This document shows positions 24,308-31,135 of a stretch of 53,982 nucleotides of DNA, piece by piece. Position 1 is the stretch's first letter. Every line of letters begins with the position of its first letter. The DNA is taken from positions 1 to 53,982 of the forward strand of contig CAMVHB010000012.1 in assembly GCA_947167155.1 (NCBI GenBank). Reading direction: 5' to 3'. Under the pieces are notes generated by a model. That model had not been told where the DNA came from. It saw only the letters and a program-made list of their open reading frames with translations, and searched no databases. The translations under genes were made by a program, and so were the position numbers. Origin of the DNA: an uncultured Lachnospiraceae bacterium (lineage in GTDB: Bacteria > Bacillota > Clostridia > Lachnospirales > Lachnospiraceae).

Positions 24308-25375
24308 TCAGTCTTCCCTGTCAACCTCAAGGAGATCCGTCAAAAACCTTTCCATATACTGCCTTTCTCCGGTAGTCACCCGAAGACAGGTACCAAGCTC
24401 ACCGACTGAAGGGTAGGTCTTGATAAGTATCTTTTTTTCGGCTTTCATTCTGTCCATGACGCGGGAAGCCTCAGTCTTCGGCTTTATGAAGATGAAGTTT
24501 CCCTCCCCTGCGTTCAGGCTGTAGCCATTTTCCAAAAGCGCTGAAACAAGCCACTTCTTGCCCTCGCGCTGCTTTTCAATGAGTTCGTCAAGCATCCCGG
24601 GGGTCTTTATTATCTCCTGTGCAAAGAGAAGCCCTATCGCATTTACATTGTGCGGAGTTGAGAGCTTCTGAACCATACGGATCCCCTCCGGACGACCGCA
24701 CACATAGCCAAGCCGAAGCCCGCCAAGAGAAAAGAGCTTTGAGAAAGTCCTTGTCACAAATACATTGTCCCGCTCGAAGGCGCAGGAAATAAGCTCATTT
24801 GGATAAAAATAAATATAGGCCTCATCAATAAGGACCGTAGTCTCGCAGGACGCCGCCTTTTTAAGGATCTCATCGATCTCGTCTCTTGTATAAACATTTC
24901 CCATGGGATTGTTGGGATTTAAGAGGATAACGATATCCGTGTCCGGCGTGATCGCATCAATAAGCTTTGATGAGTCAAAAGAAAGGTCCTTTTCATAAGG
25001 CACGGGAACAAAAGACCTCCCATACATTCTGGAATAGACCGAAAACATTGCGTAGGAAGGGTCCGCTCCGACTATGCGCCCGCCGGGGCGGGAAAAGGCC
25101 TCGATCACCTGTCTGATACCCTCGGAGGAGCCGTTCACGAGGCAGATGTTTTCTATACTGCAGTGAAGGAACTTCGCGAGAGTTTCCGTGAAAGGCAGGG
25201 TTTCCGGATATTTTGCGATGATCTCGGGAGTGATCTTTGAAAGAGTCCTTTCGACAAAGTCCTTTGGAAGCCCTCCCGGATTTTCATTAAGATCAAGCCG
25301 AAGATAGCCGCTTCGAAGGTTCTGGTCAAAGATCCGGTCGAGGTTTTCGACATTCGGGTTAATATAATACGACAA
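24308..25375 (-). CDS. HisC/CobD-like PLP-dependent aminotransferase
   Basis: 355 residues, fold type I. LDLNENPGGLP at the N-terminus, LNPNNPMGNVY (Asn contacting the cofactor), VLIDEAYIYF (Asp and Tyr) and TRTFSKLFSLGGLRLGY with the PLP lysine at K213. This is the histidinol-phosphate aminotransferase / threonine-phosphate decarboxylase subfamily. No his or cob genes are around, so it probably supplies an amino group or decarboxylated amine for the cluster product. The start is TTG, with GGAAAG just upstream. It lies 17 bp after the Fic gene. Confidence 0.85.
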   Translation of the reverse strand: MSYYINPNVENLDRIFDQNLRSGYLRLDLNENPGGLPKDFVERTLSKITPEIIAKYPETLPFTETLAKFLHCSIENICLVNGSSEGIRQVIEAFSRPGGRIVGADPSYAMFSVYSRMYGRSFVPVPYEKDLSFDSSKLIDAITPDTDIVILLNPNNPMGNVYTRDEIDEILKKAASCETTVLIDEAYIYFYPNELISCAFERDNVFVTRTFSKLFSLGGLRLGYVCGRPEGIRMVQKLSTPHNVNAIGLLFAQEIIKTPGMLDELIEKQREGKKWLVSALLENGYSLNAGEGNFIFIKPKTEASRVMDRMKAEKKILIKTYPSVGELGTCLRVTTGERQYMERFLTDLLEVDRED

Positions 25376-25392
25376 TGCACTTTCCTTTCGTT

Positions 25393-26121
25393 TCAGCTCC
25401 AGGTCTTGACAGTCTGTTCCATCAGAAATGCGACGAGCGGAGAGAGCTCCTCTGTACGGTCCCAGGCTTCAAGCGCTGAATAATAGGCCTTTGCGTCCTC
25501 TTCATGAATGATGATGATGGGATGATTGTGAAAGGCAAGAATATAATTCATGAAAAGCCGCCCCGTCCTTCCGTTTCCCATGGCAAAGGGGTGGATGTTC
25601 TCGATCTTTGCATGGAAATAAGCGGCTCCTGTGAGGATGCGATCGCTGTCGATATCCGGTACCTCCGCCATCAGTGAAGCCACCTCTCTTTGAACATCCT
25701 TCGGAGCAGCGCCAACCTCAAGCCTTCCCGTGACATACTCGTTTTTCTTGTATTGCCCCGGACGCTCACCCTTCCGCCAGCGGATGTCATCATAGATGTT
25801 CAGCGTAAGGAGCCTCTGCATTTCGCACAGCATCTTTTCATCAGGGGCAACGTGGCGGGAGTAGGAGGAGAGGAAATATTCATAAGCTATCTTTGAATTC
25901 CTGATCTCGTAGAGATTGAAGAGATGCCCTGTATAGTCAAAGACACTGTCCCCGTCGAATATATCCTTCACTTCCTTCATAGTGATCCTGTCATTTTCAA
26001 GCCTTGAGGAATGATAGGACATCTCTGCAGCCTTTTCCCCTATTGCAAGAGAAAGCTCCCCCTCGTCCGCGATACAGCGCGCACACCATTCATCAACGAT
26101 CTCTTCGTAGGTCTTTTCCAT
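25393..26121 (-). CDS. Fic-domain protein with altered active site
   Basis: 242 residues. The Fic motif reads HPFAMGNGRTGR (H177 to R188). The catalytic His, the GNGR anion hole and the final Arg are present, but the usual acidic residue after HPFx, which binds magnesium, is Met181. An N-terminal inhibitory helix SSRLEN (S38, E42, N43) fits the (S/T)xxxE(G/N) motif of class II Fic proteins. Fic enzymes usually transfer AMP or another nucleotide part to a protein hydroxyl. The ATG at 26121 follows AAGGGGG. It is inside a metabolic operon, 11 bp after the cytidylyltransferase, which is an unusual place for Fic. Confidence 0.88.
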   Translation of the reverse strand: MEKTYEEIVDEWCARCIADEGELSLAIGEKAAEMSYHSSRLENDRITMKEVKDIFDGDSVFDYTGHLFNLYEIRNSKIAYEYFLSSYSRHVAPDEKMLCEMQRLLTLNIYDDIRWRKGERPGQYKKNEYVTGRLEVGAAPKDVQREVASLMAEVPDIDSDRILTGAAYFHAKIENIHPFAMGNGRTGRLFMNYILAFHNHPIIIIHEEDAKAYYSALEAWDRTEELSPLVAFLMEQTVKTWS

Positions 26122-26132
26122 AAGCAACCCCC

Positions 26133-27557
26133 TTACAGCTTTTTCTCAGGAAACTGAAGCTTGGTGAGATCCGTATCCGAAAGATAATCCTCCATCAGCC
26201 TCGCTTCAGCAAGCGTCATCGCAGGAGATATCCTGGAGTTTGTCTGTTCCGGATACTTGATATCCCTTACGAAGGAGACGATCATGTTCCTGATGCCTTC
26301 TCCCTTCAGAGTGTAGAAAAACCTCCGGTTTTCATTCGGGTCCTCGTATCTCACCTCAAAATAATCCGTCTTCCACCAGGGTGCCGGGACATAGATATAC
26401 CCCTTCGTCCCGGTAATGACCAGCTCGCCCTCGGACTTCACGCCCTTTCCGACCTTGATGGAGGCGACGGCATTGTCATATTCAAAATCTATCTTTGTGA
26501 AAAGATCGAAGTGTTTTCCGCCGTAAGCAGACAGTATATGCTTTCTGCGATAGCCTGTCCCGAGGATCCTGTGCACCGCAAGTATAGCAGGAGGTCCCCA
26601 GGCGAAGAGACTTCCGTTCTCCTGAAACTCTCCTTCAGGGATCCTGATGTTTGAATTCAATGAGGTAATGGTCGCGTCAACGGAAACAACGTCCCCTATC
26701 ACTCCGCCCTTCAAAAGAAGGAGCATCCGGTTGAACGCCAGCGAGTACGCTGTCTTGATAGCCTCGGTAAGGATCAGCCCTCTTTCCTTTGCCATGCAAA
26801 AAAGCCCGTCTGCCTCCTTTACGGAAAAGGTAAGGGGGGCCTCGACTATCACATGCTTTCCCTTTGACAGAGCAAGACTGATATCGCTGTAATGGCTGGC
26901 TGCCGCGCTCACTATATATACCGCGTCACTTGCGTCCAGAAGCTCCTCTTTGTCGCGGGTCAGAAGGTAACTCCCGTCAGCCCCGGAAAGATGAGCATCT
27001 TTGAAGAGCTCTGCAGCGCGGGCTCTGTCGGATATGCTGACTTTGTTTTCCCCGCTGCCATGCCCTCCCGGAATGCACAGTCCCGTGAAATTCACTCCCG
27101 TTACGAAGGAACCCTCCCGGATGAACTTTTCCGCCATAATACCGGTGCCGCCTATTATCCCGATCGCCAGATGATCCTCCTCCTCACGGATATCGGAGCT
27201 TGATATCCCCTCTGTCCGGGGAAGATAGATGACCTGACAGTATTCATTGAGATAATCATATTTCCCTGTCCAGTCAGAGCCCAGAGTGAAAATATCCACG
27301 TTGTAGCGCTGGATATCGTCTATTTTCTGACCTTCGTACTCCTCGACTATGATCTCATCGGCTATCCCGGTCGCCCGCACGCCCGCGATCCTCTCCATCA
27401 GGGATTGGTGGACATTGACCTTCCCGCGGTTCATATCAAAATCCTCCGCAGTCACCCCGACTATGAGATAGTCCCCAAGCGCCTTTGCTCTCTCAAGAAG
27501 CCTCCTGTGCCCGTAATGGAGCATGTCAAAGGTACCGTAGGTTATTACTTTTATCAT
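26133..27557 (-). CDS. Cytidylyltransferase fused to Gfo/Idh/MocA oxidoreductase
   Basis: 474 residues. The N-terminal 125 or so form a TagD/GCT-like nucleotidyltransferase: YGTFDMLHYGH with the H14-x-G-H17 motif and RTEGISSSDIRE. From about residue 128 (LAIGIIGGTGIMAEKF) a Rossmann oxidoreductase of the Gfo/Idh/MocA family begins. Its usual EKP motif is EAP (VIVEAPLTF), so the common lysine is absent. A reductase plus a CTP transferase suits synthesis of a CDP-polyol such as CDP-glycerol; pneumococcal CDP-2-glycerol genes gtp1 and gtp2 encode these two activities separately. The ATG at 27557 follows GGAGAG. First gene of the operon. Confidence 0.85.
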   Translation of the reverse strand: MIKVITYGTFDMLHYGHRRLLERAKALGDYLIVGVTAEDFDMNRGKVNVHQSLMERIAGVRATGIADEIIVEEYEGQKIDDIQRYNVDIFTLGSDWTGKYDYLNEYCQVIYLPRTEGISSSDIREEEDHLAIGIIGGTGIMAEKFIREGSFVTGVNFTGLCIPGGHGSGENKVSISDRARAAELFKDAHLSGADGSYLLTRDKEELLDASDAVYIVSAAASHYSDISLALSKGKHVIVEAPLTFSVKEADGLFCMAKERGLILTEAIKTAYSLAFNRMLLLLKGGVIGDVVSVDATITSLNSNIRIPEGEFQENGSLFAWGPPAILAVHRILGTGYRRKHILSAYGGKHFDLFTKIDFEYDNAVASIKVGKGVKSEGELVITGTKGYIYVPAPWWKTDYFEVRYEDPNENRRFFYTLKGEGIRNMIVSFVRDIKYPEQTNSRISPAMTLAEARLMEDYLSDTDLTKLQFPEKKL

Positions 27558-27602
27558 ATGATGTATCTCTCCCTGATGCCAACCACAACATGACCGAAAT
27601 GA

Positions 27603-27657
27603 ATTATAGCATACATGCTCTGAAATTATATCATTTCCGGCGCAAATTTTGTATAAT
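27603..27657. promoter_or_regulatory. Divergent promoter region between the CDP operon and licD
   Basis: Minus strand: two TATAAT sequences, at 27603-27608 (TGC-TATAAT) and 27625-27630 (TGA-TATAAT), both with the extended -10 TGn. Plus strand: TATAAT at 27652-27657, only 22 bp before the licD ATG, giving a very short leader that still includes AAGGAGAG. The -35 elements are weak on both strands, as expected for extended -10 promoters. Confidence 0.5.
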
Positions 27658-27678
27658 CTCACCAAGGAGAGAGATCGC

Positions 27679-28635
27679 ATGGGGTTTGTATTTGACAAAG
27701 ACTATTTCATAGACGAAGTAAGACAGGGATACAGTGTAAAGTCCTATATGAAGCGGATCTGGGCCGCTTCCCTGCATGTGGTTGAGGTGATAGACGAGAT
27801 ATGCGCCCGCCACCATATCAATTATTTTGCGGATTCCGGCACGCTCCTCGGTGCAGTGCGGGAAAAGGGGATGATACCCTGGGACGACGATGTCGACCTC
27901 ATAATGACGAGAGCCGATTTCAACACCTTTTCTGCTGTGGCAAAAAAGGAGCTTCCGAAAGGCTGGAGGATAGCATACAAAAACGACCCTCTCTTCCCCT
28001 TCCAGGGCTATTTCAGGGTCGTCACAAATGACAGGATCGAGATCTCTGAGGAGTATCTGAAGGAGAATTATCTGTGCCCGTTCCCGATATGGATTGACAT
28101 CTCTATCCTCGATTTCTTCCCAAAGGATGAAGAGCTTCAGCAGTCATTATTTTCGATCCTTACGACTATCTTTTTCACGATCAGCCATATCACGGAAGAT
28201 CCCTCGCTTATCGAAAGCAGGGACTTTCCCTATCTCAATATGATAGAGGAGATGCTGAATACGAAGATAGACAGGAAAGGAAATGTCCTCTTGCAGCTCG
28301 AGGACTTTTTTGTAACTCTCTCGACCCTTCCAAAGAGGAAGGATTCAATCTCCTATATACTCTGGAACAACTGCGCCAGCCACCAGGCTATAGACCGGTT
28401 GTTTTCCTTCGATGCCTTTGAACCCGAGAGAGTCCCCTTTGAGGTGGATGGGGGAAGCATAGTGATACCAAAGGGCTGGGACGAGGTCTGCCGGGTCTAT
28501 TACGGGGACTCATATATGACGCCGCCCAAGAGCATCTCATCTACACACAGTTATCTTTCGAAATTCATAGATCAGGTCAGGGATTACTGCGAAAAAAATC
28601 AAAGGCCTGATATCCTTGAAATGCTTGGCTTTTGA
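27679..28635 (+). CDS. LicD-family phosphotransferase
   Basis: 318 residues. The LicD motif GTLLGAVREKGMIPWDDDVDL is near residue 55, with the acidic DDD cluster that binds metal. LicD/FKTN-family proteins transfer phosphocholine, or phospho-polyols such as ribitol- and glycerol-phosphate, from a CDP donor to a glycan. The divergent operon begins with a cytidylyltransferase, which would supply the CDP donor. The ATG at 27679 with AAGGAGAGAG is chosen over a start ten codons earlier. Ends at a terminator. Confidence 0.88.
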   Translation: MGFVFDKDYFIDEVRQGYSVKSYMKRIWAASLHVVEVIDEICARHHINYFADSGTLLGAVREKGMIPWDDDVDLIMTRADFNTFSAVAKKELPKGWRIAYKNDPLFPFQGYFRVVTNDRIEISEEYLKENYLCPFPIWIDISILDFFPKDEELQQSLFSILTTIFFTISHITEDPSLIESRDFPYLNMIEEMLNTKIDRKGNVLLQLEDFFVTLSTLPKRKDSISYILWNNCASHQAIDRLFSFDAFEPERVPFEVDGGSIVIPKGWDEVCRVYYGDSYMTPPKSISSTHSYLSKFIDQVRDYCEKNQRPDILEMLGF

Positions 28636-28649
28636 GAAAAACGGCAAAA

Positions 28650-28678
28650 AAAAACGTCCCTTGACGGGGCGTTTTTTT
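28650..28678. terminator. Bidirectional terminator between licD and murA
   Basis: AACGTCCC-TTGAC-GGGGCGTT with one G-U pair, flanked by A9 on the left and T7 on the right. It can end licD on the plus strand and murA on the minus strand; the murA stop is three bases away. Confidence 0.88.
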
Positions 28679-28680
28679 CA

Positions 28681-29979
28681 TTATGAAGCCTGGGCATGTT
28701 CAAATTTCTTTCTGTCGAACTCGTTGTCTGTTCTTTCGATCATTGCCCCGAGTTTTTTCAGCTTTTCCTCGAAACGTTCATAGCCTCGCTGTATGTAATG
28801 GATGTCATCGACAACCGTGATGCCGTCCGCTGCAAGCCCTGCTATGACAAGGGCTGCGCCCGCCCGAAGATCGGGAGCCGAGACCTCTGCACCCGTATAT
28901 CTTGACACTCCGGTGATTATCGCGATATTGCTCTCGATCCTTATCTCGGCGCCCATCCGCGCAAGCTCGCCGGTGTACTTGAACCTGTTCTCCCAGATCG
29001 ATTCCGTCACCGTGGATACGCCGTTTGCGAGACCAAGCACCACGGTCATCTGGGGCTGCATATCCGTGGGAAAGCCGGGATAGGGAAGGGTCGTGACGGA
29101 TGTGGGCTGAAGAATGGTATTTGTCGAGATCACCCGTACGGAATCATCATACTCAACTATCTCGCAGCCTGTCTCAAGAAGCTTCACCGTCGTGGCCTCG
29201 AGATGCTTCGGGATCACGTTTCTCACAACTATGTCACCGTGGGTGGCCGCGGCCGCGAACATGAAGGTCCCCGCTTCTATCTGGTCGGGAATGACGGAAT
29301 ACTCCGTGCCATGGAGTCTCTGAACGCCCGTGATCCTGATGACATCGGTACCGGCGCCCCTGATATTGGCTCCCATGGAGTTCAGGAAGTTGGCGACATC
29401 AACGACATGGGGCTCCTTCGCGGCATTTTCAATGACCGTCCTGCCCTCGGCAAGAGTCGCTGCCATCAGGATATTGATGGTCGCGCCAACGGAAACCTTG
29501 TCGAGATAGATGTGTGCGCCCGAAAGCTTCTTTGCCTCGGCCGAGATCAGGCCGTAGCTTACGTCGACCTTCGCACCGAGAGCCCTAAAGCCCTTCAGAT
29601 GAAGGTCTATGGGGCGTGAGCCTATGGCGCAGCCTCCGGGGAGCGCAACCTCCGCCCGTTTGAATTTTCCAAGCAGTGCTCCGAGAAGATAATAAGAAGC
29701 CCTTATCTTCTTGATGTATTCATAATCAACATTCAGTGTAGTGATACATGATGCGTTGATGACTACCCTGTGCGCCTCGGGACGGTCGATATGGGCTCCT
29801 ATCCCTTCGAGCGCTCCAAGCATCACATTTATGTCCCTGACATCCGGAAGATTGTCTATCACTACGGTATCGTCAGTCATCGCGGCTGCTGCGAGGATCG
29901 CGAGGGCCGCGTTCTTCGCGCCGCCTATTGAAACCTCGCCAGAGAGCGGAATGCCGCCTCTCATCACAAACTGTTCCAT
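28681..29979 (-). CDS. murA: UDP-N-acetylglucosamine 1-carboxyvinyltransferase
   Basis: 432 residues. MurA adds enolpyruvate from PEP to UDP-GlcNAc, the first committed step of peptidoglycan synthesis. GGAKNAALAILAA (Lys22 region) and PGGCAIGSRPIDLHL are diagnostic; the Cys at C117 forms the PEP adduct and is the fosfomycin target, so sensitivity is expected. Firmicutes often have two paralogues, MurA1 and MurA2; which one this is cannot be told. It follows the PrsA-like gene by 45 bp. Confidence 0.96.
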   Translation of the reverse strand: MEQFVMRGGIPLSGEVSIGGAKNAALAILAAAAMTDDTVVIDNLPDVRDINVMLGALEGIGAHIDRPEAHRVVINASCITTLNVDYEYIKKIRASYYLLGALLGKFKRAEVALPGGCAIGSRPIDLHLKGFRALGAKVDVSYGLISAEAKKLSGAHIYLDKVSVGATINILMAATLAEGRTVIENAAKEPHVVDVANFLNSMGANIRGAGTDVIRITGVQRLHGTEYSVIPDQIEAGTFMFAAAATHGDIVVRNVIPKHLEATTVKLLETGCEIVEYDDSVRVISTNTILQPTSVTTLPYPGFPTDMQPQMTVVLGLANGVSTVTESIWENRFKYTGELARMGAEIRIESNIAIITGVSRYTGAEVSAPDLRAGAALVIAGLAADGITVVDDIHYIQRGYERFEEKLKKLGAMIERTDNEFDRKKFEHAQAS

Positions 29980-30024
29980 TGCCCCTCCGTGCTTTTGAAA
30001 GCTTGAATGAGTGTCTTTTCGTTT

Positions 30025-31056
30025 TTAATTTGAAGCCTTCTGGGTAAAGGCGACCTCCTGAAGGCTCAGCTTCTCCCAGAGCTTTTCATCCAAAGTAAAG
30101 GTATAACCTTCCTTCCATCCGTCAACGACCTCTCTGTAATGGTCGCTGCGGGCGGATGAAACGAGGGTATTCTTTTTGTTTTCAGTGGCTTCTTCATCAA
30201 GGAGTTTGTCCATCCTGACCACATAATATCCGTCGGTGCCTTCTATGGCCTTTGAGATCTCGCCTTCCTTCAGGCTCTTTGACTCATTGATGACATTTTC
30301 GGGAAGTATCATCCCTTCGAATGTGGAATCCGCTTTTGTATAGGAGAAGGACTTTACCTCACCGGAAAGCTCCCCGGCCTTTGTCTCGTAATTTGCTGCG
30401 CCGGCAGCGGCAAGATCCTCGGCATTCTTCTTTGCAGCGGCCTTGTCCTCATCTGACATGGGTGTCTCAGTCCCGTCAGAACCGGTAGTGCCTTCGGTCG
30501 AGAACCTGACATAGGAAACAGTGGACTGCTCTGTCTCGGCAGCGGTGAAATCCGTCTTTGCCTCAGAGTAGATCTCATTCTGTACCTTTATCGCGTAAGC
30601 CATGTTTGTAAGGAAATCAGCAACGTACTGCTTTGATGCACCAAGCTTTGAAAGACCGTTCTCGGTATTTGCCTCCAGGAATTTGTTCGTGTATTCCTCA
30701 ATCTTCGCGTTGTCATCCTCAGTAAGTGTCACAGAGTAATCCGAAGCGTGCTGCCTGATAGCCCACTGTTCCTCGATCTGGTCGATAACCTGGCTTTTCA
30801 CGTTTTCTTCGAGAGTCGTGCCGTTCTGCTGGATGTCGCTTGACCACATGTTCTCGCCGTAATAAGGCTTGTAATTAACGTCGTACTGCGCCTTGTAATA
30901 ATTCGCCACAAAATTTGCGTAGCCGTATTCTATGGAATCACCCGTATCAACCTTTATGAGAGCGGCCTTGGGATTTGCCCCGCAGCCTGTCAATGATAAT
31001 GTAAGTGCAAGCGCAGCCGCTGCAACTCCCGCTGCCGCCTTCTTTTTCGAAAACAT
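30025..31056 (-). CDS. PrsA-like lipoprotein foldase (peptidyl-prolyl isomerase)
   Basis: 343 residues. Signal peptide with lipobox SLTGC (C25). A helical SurA_N-like part contains IDQIEEQWAIRQHASDYSVTLTEDD, and a C-terminal parvulin-like stretch has LKEGEISKAIEGTDGYYVVRMDKLLDEE. The middle of the parvulin domain is degenerate, so isomerase activity is doubtful, but an extracytoplasmic chaperone role fits. The ATG at 31056 is chosen because the signal peptide starts there; an open frame further up runs into a hairpin. It lies between mfd and murA. Confidence 0.8.
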   Translation of the reverse strand: MFSKKKAAAGVAAAALALTLSLTGCGANPKAALIKVDTGDSIEYGYANFVANYYKAQYDVNYKPYYGENMWSSDIQQNGTTLEENVKSQVIDQIEEQWAIRQHASDYSVTLTEDDNAKIEEYTNKFLEANTENGLSKLGASKQYVADFLTNMAYAIKVQNEIYSEAKTDFTAAETEQSTVSYVRFSTEGTTGSDGTETPMSDEDKAAAKKNAEDLAAAGAANYETKAGELSGEVKSFSYTKADSTFEGMILPENVINESKSLKEGEISKAIEGTDGYYVVRMDKLLDEEATENKKNTLVSSARSDHYREVVDGWKEGYTFTLDEKLWEKLSLQEVAFTQKASN

Positions 31057-31080
31057 TGTAACCTGTCTAACCTCCGAATA

Positions 31081-31135
31081 ATGATCTGTGAGTTGTCCGT
31101 GGCGGCTTCGCCGCCACGGACAACTCACAGATTAT
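31081..31135. repeat. Long hairpin (22-bp perfect stem) between mfd and the PrsA-like gene
   Basis: Arms at 31084-31105 and 31111-31132 are perfect reverse complements over 22 bases, around a five-base CTTCG centre. A G-T pair and two more pairs extend it to 25. The mfd stop codon is in the distal arm. No U-tract follows on either strand, so it is not a classical terminator. It could be a repeat-family element, an attenuator or an RNA-processing stem. I did not see a second copy in the window. Confidence 0.85.

Noticed and set aside
24308-25375. Histidine biosynthesis gene hisC
   Set aside because: Sequence fits the subfamily, but there are no other his genes and it is embedded in an unrelated operon, so the symbol was not used.
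26133-27698. 47-residue extension of the cytidylyltransferase fusion
   Set aside because: It crosses the divergent promoter region and is Cys-rich and unlike any start of the family; MIKVITYGTFD at 27557 is the canonical start.
31081-31135. Intrinsic terminator of mfd
   Set aside because: The stem is perfect, but there is no U-tract after it on the minus strand; recorded as a repeat instead.
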